This document shows, one piece after another, positions 1 through 9,111 of a DNA stretch of 64,000 nt; position 1 is the stretch's first letter; each line of letters opens with the position of its first letter. The stretch covers positions 310,656 to 374,655 of the forward strand of contig NZ_LMNW01000012.1 of the NCBI RefSeq assembly GCF_001423125.1, written 5' to 3'. The stretch is from Duganella sp. Leaf126. Lineage in GTDB: Bacteria > Pseudomonadota > Gammaproteobacteria > Burkholderiales > Burkholderiaceae_D. A model generated the notes under the pieces. The model was not told the DNA's origin. It saw nothing but the letters and a program-made list of their open reading frames with translations, and ran no database searches. The translations under genes were made by a program, and so were the position numbers.

Positions 1-567
1 GGCGCGCAGTTCGAACTTCATTACTGCGCGCGCTCGCCCGAGCGTATGGCCTTTCGCGAGCGCATCGCCGCCTCCAGCTTCGCCGCCGCCGCGCATCTGT
101 ACTTCGACAGCGGCGACGGCGCCCGCCACCTGGATCTGCCGGCACTGCTGGCGACGCTCGACCGCAGCACCCACATCTACTTTTGCGGGCCGGCCGGCTT
201 CATCGAGCACGTCAAGGTGTGCGCCGCGCAGCAGCAGTGGCCGGCCGACCAGCTGCATCTCGAATATTTCGGTGCGGTCGTCGAGCAGGCCGAGGGCGAC
301 CAGCCGTTCGAAGTGCGGATCAGGTCCAGCGGCGCCGCCTACACCGTACCGGCCGGCGTGACCGTGATGCAGGTGCTGCAAGACGCCGGCGTGTTCGTGC
401 CGGCGTCGTGCGAGCAGGGCGTGTGCGGCACCTGCCTGACGCGCGTGCTCGACGGTATTCCCGATCACCGCGACCAGTACCTGACCGAGGACGAGCAGGC
501 CGCCAACGACCAGTTCACGCCATGCTGCTCGCGCGCCAAAACGCCGGCGCTGCTGCTCGATCTGTAA
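1..567 (+). CDS. PDR/VanB-family oxidoreductase, reductase component (5' end outside window)
   Basis: The reading frame is open from the first base, so the N-terminal FMN/NAD half is cut off and 188 residues remain. Visible are the end of the NAD-binding domain (CGPAGFIEHV, a typical CGP nucleotide-binding turn) and a complete C-terminal plant-type 2Fe-2S ferredoxin domain with the Cys pattern CEQGVCGTC followed by a distal Cys in FTPCC. This layout (flavin/NAD domain first, ferredoxin last) is that of phthalate dioxygenase reductase and vanillate O-demethylase reductase VanB, which pass electrons from NAD(P)H to a Rieske oxygenase. The oxygenase would be expected upstream, outside the window. 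The protocatechuate genes nearby fit a vanillate or related aromatic demethylase, but the substrate cannot be read from this fragment. Confidence 0.9.
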   Translation, partial: GAQFELHYCARSPERMAFRERIAASSFAAAAHLYFDSGDGARHLDLPALLATLDRSTHIYFCGPAGFIEHVKVCAAQQQWPADQLHLEYFGAVVEQAEGDQPFEVRIRSSGAAYTVPAGVTVMQVLQDAGVFVPASCEQGVCGTCLTRVLDGIPDHRDQYLTEDEQAANDQFTPCCSRAKTPALLLDL

Positions 568-613
568 CAGCGCGAACCAGGAAACACACTACAACAATAG
601 CAACGGAGACACC

Positions 614-1810
614 ATGAACGACCAGATCGACCAACCGCGCCGCCGCATCGTGCTGGGCGCCGCCGCCCTGTCCACCGGCTTGTCCACCGCCCTGCTGCCG
701 CTGGCGGCGCTTGCTGCCGAACCGGTCAAGGTGGGCCTGATCCTGCCGATGTCCGGGCCTTTTGCCTCCACCGGCAGGCAGATCGAAGCGGCCGTCAGGC
801 TGTACCTCGCCCAGCGGGGCGCCACGGTGGCCGGACGGCCGGTGGAGCTGATCATCAAGGACGATGGCGGCGTTTCGCCCGACGTCACCAAGCGCCTGGC
901 GCAGGAACTGGTCGCGCGCGACAAGGTGCAGGTGCTGGCCGGCTTCGGCCTGACGCCGCTGGCGTTTGCGGCAGCCCCCGTGGCCACCCAGGCCAGGGTG
1001 CCGATGATCGTGATGGCGGCGGCAACATCGGTGATTCCGCAACGGTCGCCGTACATCGTGCGTACCGGTTTCACGCTGGCGCAGGTGACCGCGCCCATGG
1101 CGCAATGGGCGGCAAAGAACCGGATCCGCACCGTGGTGACGCTGGTCAGCGACTACGGACCCGGCATCGATGCCGAAAAGGTGTTCGTCAAGGGCTTTAC
1201 CGAAGGCGGCGGCAAGGTGGTGGACACCGTGCGTGCGCCGCTGCGCAACCCCGACTACGCGCCGTTCCTGGCCAAGGTGCGCGACCTGAAACCGGATGCG
1301 CTGTTCGTGTTCGTGCCCTCGGGCGAGGGAGCAGCGGCGCTCAAGCAGTTCACCGAGCGCGGGCTGGCGGCAGCGGGCGTGCGGCTGATCTGCACCGGCG
1401 ACGTGCTCGACGACGACCTGATGGCCAGCATCGGCCCGGCAGCAGCGGGCGTGGTCAGCAGCCACCATTACTCGGCTGCGCACCCGTCGGCCGACAACAA
1501 GGCGTTCGTGGACGCCTTCCAGAAGGCGAACAAGGGCATGCGCCCGAACTTCCACGCGGTCGGCGGCTACGACGGCATGCACCTGCTGTATCAAGCCCTC
1601 ACCAAGACGGGCGGCGACAGCACTGGCGACAAGCTGCTGGCTGCCATGAAAGGCATGGCCTGGACCAGCGTACGCGGCCCGGTCGGCATCGATGCGGCCA
1701 CGCGCGATATCGTGCAGACCGTGTACATCCGCAAGGCGCAGCTGGTGGCCGGCGGCTATTACAACGTGGAGTTCGACCAGGTGGACAAGGTGCGCGACCC
1801 GGGCGTGTGA
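614..1810 (+). CDS. ABC transporter substrate-binding protein, branched-chain amino acid / aromatic type
   Basis: The product has 398 residues and is a periplasmic ligand-binding protein of the LivJ-like class (Peripla_BP_6). The N-terminus has a twin-arginine-like run (RRRIVLGAAAL) and a hydrophobic stretch ending in ALAAEP, so it is exported. The mature part begins KVGLILPMSGPFASTGRQIEAAV, a hallmark of this family. The start ATG has GGAG about 6 bp upstream. It lies 46 bp after the VanB-type reductase on the same strand. Orphan binding proteins of this class often sit in aromatic catabolic clusters and bind aromatic acids, which is the likely role here. No permease or ATPase gene is next to it, so it must share transporter subunits encoded elsewhere or act as a sensor partner. 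Confidence 0.85.
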   Translation: MNDQIDQPRRRIVLGAAALSTGLSTALLPLAALAAEPVKVGLILPMSGPFASTGRQIEAAVRLYLAQRGATVAGRPVELIIKDDGGVSPDVTKRLAQELVARDKVQVLAGFGLTPLAFAAAPVATQARVPMIVMAAATSVIPQRSPYIVRTGFTLAQVTAPMAQWAAKNRIRTVVTLVSDYGPGIDAEKVFVKGFTEGGGKVVDTVRAPLRNPDYAPFLAKVRDLKPDALFVFVPSGEGAAALKQFTERGLAAAGVRLICTGDVLDDDLMASIGPAAAGVVSSHHYSAAHPSADNKAFVDAFQKANKGMRPNFHAVGGYDGMHLLYQALTKTGGDSTGDKLLAAMKGMAWTSVRGPVGIDAATRDIVQTVYIRKAQLVAGGYYNVEFDQVDKVRDPGV

Positions 1811-1899
1811 GCGGTGCGGGCGCGGCGCGCGGTCGCTGCGCACGCCATGGGGGCTGCCAAGGCGCTCGGCGCGCCGGCAGCCGGCACGTCCGCGCCGGA

Positions 1900-3171
1900 T
1901 CAGAGCGTGGCGATGAAGCGGTGCACGGCGCTGTTGAACGCCTGCGGCTGTTCGATGGCACTCAGGTGCGAGGCCTGCGCCAGTACGTCCAGCTGCGCCC
2001 CGTCGATGGCCGTGGCCAGCACCTGCGCCATGGCGGGGGGCGTGCCCTGGTCCAGTTCTCCCGCGATGACCAGCGTGGGCGCCTTGATCTGCGCCAGCCG
2101 CGCCGTGGTGTCCACCGTGCCCACGGCGTGACAGCAGCCGGCGTACCCCGCTGCGTCGGTGGCCACCAGCCGGCGCCGGAAGCGCGCCACTGTGCCCGGG
2201 TGGGCGGCGCGGAAATCGTCATGGAAGTAGCGGCCCATCACCGCGTCGGCAATCGCTTCGATGCCTTGCGCCTGCACGGTGGCGATGCGCTGGCGCCAGA
2301 CTTCCTGCACCGGCGCCGGATAGCCGGACGTGGTGTTGGCCAGCACCAGCGCGCGTACCAGCGACGGGTGGCGCAGCGCCAGCTCCTGGCCTACCATGCC
2401 GCCCATCGACAAGCCGATCCATACGACCGGTCCGGTGTCGCGCTCGCGCAGCAGCGCCGCTGCGTCGTCGGCCAGGTCGGCCATCGTGTACGCGCCGGCA
2501 GGCGACGCCGAGCTGCCATGGCCGCGGTGGTCGTAGGCGATCACGCGGTGTTCCAGCGCCAGTTCGGTGGCCAGCCGGTCCCACATCGTGAGGTCGCAGC
2601 CCAGCGCGTGGCTGAGCACCACCGTGTGGCGCGGCGCCTTGCCGCTGCGCGGTTCGCGCACCGTGTAGTGCAATGCGGGACCGTTGCCACTGCGGTTGCT
2701 GCGGCCGGCGCGGCCGACGCCGGGATGGCTGGCGTCCAGCGGCGCTGCGGGCGCGAGTTCGTATCCGATCTGCGGACCGACTTCGCGCAGGATCGCCATG
2801 GCATGGGTAAAGGCGGTGTTGGCGGCCGGTACGCCGGCATAGATCGCCGACTGGATCAGCACTTCCTTCAACTCGTCCGGCGTCAGGCGGTTGCCGTCTT
2901 CGCCCAGCAGCGCGGCGCGCACGTGCAGGTCGAATTCTTCCCAGCGGCCGAGCGCGATGGTGATCGACAGCACGATGGCGCGACGGGTTTTTTGCTCGAG
3001 GCCGGGCCGGCCCCAGATCTCGTTCCAGGCGTAGCGCGTGATCAGGTTCTGGAAGTCGGCGTTGAAATTGTTGGCGTTGCCGAGCGAACGCTCGACCCAC
3101 GCATCGCCGAGGATGGCGCGGCGGTTGCCCAGGCCACGCTCGAAGTCGTGGTCGATCGGATCGAAACTCAT
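1900..3171 (-). CDS. pcaDC: fused 4-carboxymuconolactone decarboxylase / 3-oxoadipate enol-lactonase
   Basis: This 423-residue protein joins two protocatechuate-pathway enzymes. Residues about 5-130 form a carboxymuconolactone decarboxylase domain (RRAIVLSITIALGRWEEFDLHVRAAL, then LKEVLIQSAIYAGVPAAN). Residues about 165-423 form an alpha/beta hydrolase of the enol-lactonase type with nucleophile Ser255 in GLSMGG, an Asp in AGELDQG and a His near QASHLSA. It would turn 4-carboxymuconolactone into the enol-lactone and then into 3-oxoadipate. The ATG at 3171 overlaps the pcaB stop in an ATGA, which decides the start and implies translational coupling. As I recall, actinobacterial PcaL fusions have the lactonase first; here the decarboxylase is first. 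The linker (about 132-160) is rich in Ala, Gly and Arg. Confidence 0.93.
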   Translation of the reverse strand: MSFDPIDHDFERGLGNRRAILGDAWVERSLGNANNFNADFQNLITRYAWNEIWGRPGLEQKTRRAIVLSITIALGRWEEFDLHVRAALLGEDGNRLTPDELKEVLIQSAIYAGVPAANTAFTHAMAILREVGPQIGYELAPAAPLDASHPGVGRAGRSNRSGNGPALHYTVREPRSGKAPRHTVVLSHALGCDLTMWDRLATELALEHRVIAYDHRGHGSSASPAGAYTMADLADDAAALLRERDTGPVVWIGLSMGGMVGQELALRHPSLVRALVLANTTSGYPAPVQEVWRQRIATVQAQGIEAIADAVMGRYFHDDFRAAHPGTVARFRRRLVATDAAGYAGCCHAVGTVDTTARLAQIKAPTLVIAGELDQGTPPAMAQVLATAIDGAQLDVLAQASHLSAIEQPQAFNSAVHRFIATL

Positions 3172-4565
3172 GGCGTACTCCCTGGCTGACGTTTGCTGAA
3201 GTTGTTGATGTCGTTGCGCAGGCGGTCTAGCTGCTGCTGCGCCAGCTTGCGCGCGGGGTCGGTGGCGGCCACCGGATCGAACAGGGTGCGCAGCTGCGCC
3301 AGGTCCACCGCTGCCTGCAGCGCCGGATCGGCAGCGAGGGCTGCCGCCAGCACATCGGCCAGGTGGCGGCCGCTGGCCAGCGTCTCGGCCGTCATTTTTT
3401 CCAGCAGCGCGTGGGCGGCCGGCTTGCCGATGGTGGCGGCCAGGTAGCCCGATGCCGCTTCCGCGAAGACCAGCCCTTGCAGTGCGTCGATATTGCGGCG
3501 CATGCGCGCACCATCGACCTGCAGGCCGGCAAACGCTTCGTCCAGCGCCTGCAGCGCGCCGTGCGCGGAGAGGAACAGGCCCGGCCACTCGGCCAGTTCG
3601 GCCTGCCAGTTGCCGAGGCCCCGTTCGTGCTGCTGTCCCATGGCGCCGAGCAGCGCGGCGGCATGCTGCGGCGTGCGGGTGGCGGCGGCCAGTGCGATCA
3701 TGGCCGATACCGGGTTGCGCTTGTGCGGCATGGCCGACGAACCGCCACGGCCGTTGCCCGACGGTTCGGCCAGTTCGGCGATTTCTCCCTGCGCCATCAG
3801 GCTCAGGTCCGTGGCCAGCTTGCCCAGGCTGCCCGTCAGCACGGCCACTTCCAGGCCCAGTCGCACCCAGTCGTCGCGCTGCGTGTGCCATGCCGCATCG
3901 GCCAGCCGCAGGCCGAGCGCGTCGGCCATGCGCGCAGCAACCGCCGGCGCCCGTTCGCCCATGGCCGCCAGCGTGCCCACGGCGCCGCCCAGTTGCAGTT
4001 GCAGGGCGCGCGCAGCGCACTCGCGCAGGCGGCCGCGCGCGCGCACCAGCGGCGCCAGCCAGCCGGCCAGCTTGAAGCCGAAGCTGGTCACTTGCGCCGG
4101 CTGCATCAGCGTGCGCGCCAGCACCGGCGTGGCCAGGTGTTCACCTGCCAGCAGCAGCAGCCGGCCGGTGAGGTCGTGCAGGCCGTCGTCGAGCAGTTGC
4201 AGCGCATCGCGCGTGACCAGCACCATGGCCGTGTCGATCACGTCCTGGCTGGTGCTGCCCCAGTGGACCTTGCCGGCCGCTTCCTGGTCGTACAGCGCCA
4301 CCGTGCGGGTCAGTTCTTTTACCAGCGGGATGGCCAGGCTGCCGGCGCGGCGGCCGGCGGCGATCAGCGCCGCAATATCGTACAGCTGGGCGTTGCACAC
4401 GCCGGCGATGGCGCGTGCCGCAGATTGCGGCAGCAGGCCTTCGTCGGCCTGCGCCTGCGCCAGCGCCTGTTCGAAGCGGAACATGCCCTGCACGATGGCC
4501 GCGTCGTCGAACACGGCGATCATGTCGGTCGAGGTCAAAAAACTGTCGAAGATCGAGACACTCAC
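3168..4565 (-). CDS. pcaB: 3-carboxy-cis,cis-muconate cycloisomerase
   Basis: The protein has 465 residues and belongs to the fumarase/aspartase superfamily. The signature loop SSAMPHKRNP lies around residue 275, and the N-terminus (SIFDSFLTSTDMIAVFDD) matches the cycloisomerase subfamily. It closes 3-carboxy-cis,cis-muconate to 4-carboxymuconolactone, the step between the dioxygenase and the downstream fusion. It starts 12 bp after pcaG and overlaps the fusion gene by 4 bp, so it is the third gene of the pcaHGB-CD operon. Length and motifs are normal for the family. Confidence 0.95.
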   Translation of the reverse strand: MSVSIFDSFLTSTDMIAVFDDAAIVQGMFRFEQALAQAQADEGLLPQSAARAIAGVCNAQLYDIAALIAAGRRAGSLAIPLVKELTRTVALYDQEAAGKVHWGSTSQDVIDTAMVLVTRDALQLLDDGLHDLTGRLLLLAGEHLATPVLARTLMQPAQVTSFGFKLAGWLAPLVRARGRLRECAARALQLQLGGAVGTLAAMGERAPAVAARMADALGLRLADAAWHTQRDDWVRLGLEVAVLTGSLGKLATDLSLMAQGEIAELAEPSGNGRGGSSAMPHKRNPVSAMIALAAATRTPQHAAALLGAMGQQHERGLGNWQAELAEWPGLFLSAHGALQALDEAFAGLQVDGARMRRNIDALQGLVFAEAASGYLAATIGKPAAHALLEKMTAETLASGRHLADVLAAALAADPALQAAVDLAQLRTLFDPVAATDPARKLAQQQLDRLRNDINNFSKRQPGSTP

Positions 4566-4577
4566 TGCAGCTCCAGG

Positions 4578-5108
4578 CTAGATGTAATCGAAGAAGGCGG
4601 TTTCCTGCGGGCCCTGCATGCGGATGTCCCAGCGATACTGGCCGTCGGCCGTTTTCGCGGCCAGCAGGGTGGGACGGCGTGCTGCCGGCACCTGCGCCAG
4701 TATCGCCGATTTTTCCAGGCCGGCATCGTCGGCCAGGAACACGGCGGTGAACTGGTGCTTGACCAGGCCGCGCGCGAACACGGTGACGTACGCCACCGGC
4801 TGGCCCGGCTCCGCCGCCATGTCGATGTCGGCCAGGGTGAAGGCGAAGCCGCCTTGCTCGTCGCTGGGAATGCGGCGGAATGCCGGCATATCGAGCGCGC
4901 GCTCGACGCCGGCGGCGCCGGGCTGCCAGGTTTCGATCTGGGCGTCGTTGATCGGCACGCCGTCGCCGTCGTAGATGGTGCCGCTGATGGTGATGCCGCC
5001 CGCTGCGGCACTGCCGGCGTTGGCGGCCTTGCCGAGGTCTGCGGCCCATTGCCAGGCTTCGTGCGAGAACGGACCGATGGTTTGCGCGGTGGTGATGGGA
5101 GTGGTCAT
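4578..5108 (-). CDS. pcaG: protocatechuate 3,4-dioxygenase, alpha subunit
   Basis: The 176-residue product carries the alpha-subunit N-terminal motif TTAQTIGPFSHEAW and the intradiol dioxygenase core (ITISGTIYDGDGVPINDAQIETWQ). The alpha chain lacks the full set of iron-ligand tyrosines and histidines, as is normal, and forms the heteromeric ring-cleaving enzyme with PcaH. Protocatechuate is opened to 3-carboxy-cis,cis-muconate. It lies 12 bp downstream of pcaH and 12 bp upstream of pcaB on the same strand. Confidence 0.95.
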   Translation of the reverse strand: MTTPITTAQTIGPFSHEAWQWAADLGKAANAGSAAAGGITISGTIYDGDGVPINDAQIETWQPGAAGVERALDMPAFRRIPSDEQGGFAFTLADIDMAAEPGQPVAYVTVFARGLVKHQFTAVFLADDAGLEKSAILAQVPAARRPTLLAAKTADGQYRWDIRMQGPQETAFFDYI

Positions 5109-5120
5109 GTCGTGTGCTCC

Positions 5121-5813
5121 TCAGATGCCCATGGGCGTGGCGTCGCGGCCGCGCAGGACGATGTCGAATTCGTAGCCCAGCATCTGGTCGCTCACCGTGT
5201 GTTCCAGCGAGAAGCGCGAGATCAAGCGCTGGCGCGCGGCCAGGTCGGGAATGCTCTGGAAGATCGGGTCGTAGTCGAACAGCGGGTCGCTGGGGAAGTA
5301 CATCTGCGTGACCAGGCGCTGTGCATACACATTGCCGAACAGGGAAAAATGGATGTGGGCCGGGCGCCAGGCCTTGTGGTGATTGCCCCAGGGGTAGGGG
5401 CCGGGCTTGATCGTGACGAAGCGGTAGCGGCCTTCATCGTCGGTCATCATCTTGCCCCAGCCATTGAAGTTGGGGTCTAGCGGCGCGTCGTGCTGGTCCT
5501 TCTTGTGGCGATAGCGGCCAGCCGCATTGCACTGCCACACTTCGAGCAGCGAGTTGCGCACCGGCTTGCCGTCTTCATCGGTCACGCGGCCGGTGACCAC
5601 GATTTTTTCGCCCAGCGGCGCACCATCGCCCTGCGCGGTCAGGTCGGTATCGTACGGCAGCAGGATGCGCGGCGAGGGCGCGATGTTGGCGCTCACGGGC
5701 AGCGGTGCGGCGATGCGCAGCGCAGGCTGCTGCGGGCCGCGCTTGAGCGTGGATTTATACGGCGGATAGACGAAGTCCGGATAGACGCCGGCGGCGACGG
5801 GATCGAATTTCAC
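5121..5813 (-). CDS. pcaH: protocatechuate 3,4-dioxygenase, beta subunit
   Basis: I choose the GTG at 5813 (VKFDPVAAG) because AAGGAGA lies 6-8 bp before it; an in-frame ATG at 5870 would run the protein into the operator region. The product is then 230 residues, normal for PcaH. All four non-heme iron ligands are visible with family spacing: Tyr101 (AAGRYRHKK), Tyr140 (KPGPYPWGNHH), His153 and His155 (RPAHIHF). This subunit holds the Fe(III) centre that cleaves protocatechuate between its hydroxyls. It is the first gene of the operon, read leftwards from a divergent promoter region shared with an IclR-family regulator. Confidence 0.95.
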   Translation of the reverse strand: MKFDPVAAGVYPDFVYPPYKSTLKRGPQQPALRIAAPLPVSANIAPSPRILLPYDTDLTAQGDGAPLGEKIVVTGRVTDEDGKPVRNSLLEVWQCNAAGRYRHKKDQHDAPLDPNFNGWGKMMTDDEGRYRFVTIKPGPYPWGNHHKAWRPAHIHFSLFGNVYAQRLVTQMYFPSDPLFDYDPIFQSIPDLAARQRLISRFSLEHTVSDQMLGYEFDIVLRGRDATPMGI

Positions 5814-5887
5814 AGCAGTCTCCTTGGGGTTGGTGCCGACGATGGTAGGGAAAGCGCTGGCGTCGCACAAGCCGCCTGCTGCGTGCT

Positions 5888-5935
5888 ATATTCGCTATCC
5901 GCACCAATTGTGCGCATAGCGCCCAAATATTCGAC
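5888..5935. promoter_or_regulatory. Divergent pcaH / IclR operator region
   Basis: A near-perfect inverted repeat has CGCTATCCGCAC at 5893-5904 and GTGCGCATAGCG at 5910-5921, with a 5-bp spacer and one mismatch. A TATATT hexamer overlaps its left edge (5887-5892), and ATATTCG recurs beyond its right edge (about 5927-5933). The left arm ATTCGCTATCCGCAC agrees at 11 of 15 positions with the Pseudomonas PcaR box as I remember it (GTTCGATAATCGCAC). It is the obvious binding site for the adjacent IclR-type regulator, controlling both directions. Confidence 0.75.
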
Positions 5936-5956
5936 TATCTATCCTGTTACCCATCC

Positions 5957-6733
5957 ATGACCGCCGACGACGACATGCTCCCCAGTGCGCGCGACCTGGT
6001 AGCCGGCCTGGAAAAAGGCTTACAGGTGATCCAGGCGTTCGACCAGGAGCGCAGCCGCCTCAGTATCGCGGAGGTGGCCGCGCACACGGGACTCACGCGC
6101 GCGGCAGCGCGGCGCTACCTGATCACGCTCACCCACCTCGGCTATATGCGGCACGAGAACAAGCTGTTTGCGCTGACGCCGATGGTGCTGCGCCTGGGAC
6201 AGTCCTACCTGCATTCGGCGCGCTTGCCGCGCCTGGCGCAGCCGCTGTTGTACCGGCTCGCGTACTCGCTCGGCGAAGCCGCGTCCGTCGGCATCCTCGA
6301 TCACGACCAGCTGGTATGTGTAGCGGCGGTCAGCGCCGGCCAGCTGGTGTCGGCCACGCTGCAGCCGGGCACCCGGGTGCCGGCGTGGTGCACCGCCAAC
6401 GGCCGCATGCTGCTGGCCAGCCTGCCGCCGCAGCAGCTGGACGCCTATCTGGCGCGCGTGCAGCCGGAACCGATCACCGTGCACACCATCGTCGGCAAGG
6501 AGCGCCTGGCGCTGGAAATCGCGCGCGCCCGCGCCCAGGGCTATGCGCTGGTGGACCAGGAGCTGGAACTGGGGCTGCGCACGCTGTCGGTGCCGCTGAG
6601 GAATTTCCGCAACGAGGTGGTGGCTGCCATGAACATCAGCGTGCACGCGGGGCGCATGCCGCCCGCCGCCATGGTCGAGCGCTGCCTGCCGGCGCTGCTC
6701 AAGATCCAGGTAGAACTGAACGCGCTACTTTGA
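5957..6733 (+). CDS. IclR-family regulator of the pca genes (PcaR/PcaU/PobR type)
   Basis: The 258-residue protein has an N-terminal winged helix-turn-helix (LSIAEVAAHTGLTRAAARRYL) and a C-terminal IclR effector domain. The opening SARDLVAGLEKGLQVIQAFD is typical of the PcaR/PcaU/PobR branch, whose members respond to 3-oxoadipate, protocatechuate or 4-hydroxybenzoate. It is divergent from pcaH across 143 bp that contain a strong palindrome, so it most likely controls the pcaHGB-CD operon and itself. Which aromatic it senses cannot be told from sequence. Its 3' end overlaps that of the convergent AraC-type gene by 9 bp. Confidence 0.88.
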   Translation: MTADDDMLPSARDLVAGLEKGLQVIQAFDQERSRLSIAEVAAHTGLTRAAARRYLITLTHLGYMRHENKLFALTPMVLRLGQSYLHSARLPRLAQPLLYRLAYSLGEAASVGILDHDQLVCVAAVSAGQLVSATLQPGTRVPAWCTANGRMLLASLPPQQLDAYLARVQPEPITVHTIVGKERLALEIARARAQGYALVDQELELGLRTLSVPLRNFRNEVVAAMNISVHAGRMPPAAMVERCLPALLKIQVELNALL

Positions 6734-7624
6734 GCGGAAGGCTTTCGGCGTCATGCCCGACTGCTTCTTGAACAGGCGGCTGAAGTAGGCCGGGTCCTGG
6801 AAACCGAGCTCGTAGGCGATGCTGGCGATGCTGGCCGGGACATAGGTGAGCTTGCGGCATGCTTCGAGCATCAGCCGGTCCTGGGCGATGTCGAACACCG
6901 ATTTGCCGGCCAGCTTCAGGCACAGGCGGTTGAGGCGGGTCGGCGTGACGCGCAGCGCAGCGGCGTAGTCGGCTACCTGCCATTGATCCTTGTAATGCTG
7001 CTCGACCTCGGCCCGGAAGCGCGAAAACAGTTCGAAGTCGCTGCGACCCGACTGGTCGGCGAAGCGGTGCTCGGCATGCACGCGCACCAGCAGCAGCAGC
7101 ACGCAGCGCGCCAGCCAGTCGAGCATCAAGGTATGGCCGTGCTGCGGCCAGGTGGCCTCGGCCAGCAATTGCTGGAGCAGCGCTTCCAGGCGCGCGCGCA
7201 TGTCGGGCAGCGCCGCCAGGTCGATCGCCAGCGGCGCGAGAAACAGCGTCGCATACAGGTCGGCCTGGTTTTCGGCGGCGGAAAACACCACGTTCTGGTC
7301 CACCGTCAGCACGTAGCCGTGCGCCTCGGGCGCGAAATCGAAGCCGTGGGTCACGGCCGGGTTGATGGTGATGACGGTCGGTCCGCGGCATTCCCACACC
7401 GCGTCCTCGACGTCGGCCCGCACTTCGCCGCCGAATAGAAAAAGTACCTGAAACATGCCGGGATGGGTGTGGCGGCCGATGTGCCAGTCGTAGACGCGGC
7501 TGCGCGTTTCGATCAGTTCGATGTGCACGAATTCCGCGTTGTCGGCCCGTGTTTGCTCGCCGTACAGCGCGAAACGCGGGATGGCGGCGGTGGCGTGGTC
7601 CGGTGGCGGCGCGGTGTCGGGCAT
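6725..7624 (-). CDS. AraC-family regulator, probable activator of pobA
   Basis: With the ATG at 7624 (MPDTAPPPD) the product has 299 residues: an N-terminal cupin-like sensing half (DWHIGRHTHPGMFQVLFLFGGEV) and a C-terminal double helix-turn-helix ending SIAYELGFQDPAYFSRLFKKQSGMTPKAFR. It is divergent from pobA across 136 bp. AraC-type regulators transcribed away from pobA are known to activate 4-hydroxybenzoate hydroxylase in several proteobacteria, and that role is inferred here. No strong ribosome-binding site decides the start, and the frame stays open further upstream without ATG support. Its last 9 bp overlap the end of the IclR gene on the other strand. Confidence 0.85.
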   Translation of the reverse strand: MPDTAPPPDHATAAIPRFALYGEQTRADNAEFVHIELIETRSRVYDWHIGRHTHPGMFQVLFLFGGEVRADVEDAVWECRGPTVITINPAVTHGFDFAPEAHGYVLTVDQNVVFSAAENQADLYATLFLAPLAIDLAALPDMRARLEALLQQLLAEATWPQHGHTLMLDWLARCVLLLLVRVHAEHRFADQSGRSDFELFSRFRAEVEQHYKDQWQVADYAAALRVTPTRLNRLCLKLAGKSVFDIAQDRLMLEACRKLTYVPASIASIAYELGFQDPAYFSRLFKKQSGMTPKAFRSK

Positions 7625-8930
<1,306 letters not shown>

Positions 8931-8966
8931 CCGCACGATGGCGGTCAACGGGTAGGATTGGTCTTA

Positions 8967-9031
8967 CGCTATGTTATGTTCCTAACCTACATTAGGCCTG
9001 TAGGTGCTCCTATAAGGTAGCGAACATAGCG
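8967..9031. promoter_or_regulatory. Nested inverted repeats upstream of the Crp/Fnr-type gene
   Basis: The outer arms CGCTATGTT (8967-8975) and AACATAGCG (9023-9031) are perfect complements. Inside are ACCTAC (8985-8990) with GTAGGT (9000-9005), and CCTAA (8981-8985) with TTAGG (8992-8996). The block sits 80 bp before the ATG of the next gene and could be an operator or an RNA leader structure. Confidence 0.5.
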
Positions 9032-9111
9032 GCGATATAGTGTTGGTCAACAAGCCGGCACCTGTCACTAGGCGCCGGCAGCAGACAACAACACCACATA
9101 AGAGGCCCACC

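Noticed and set aside
3363-5480. A 705-codon plus-strand frame across pcaB and pcaG
   Set aside because: It spans two real minus-strand genes and their gap and has low-complexity Arg/Gln/Ala composition.
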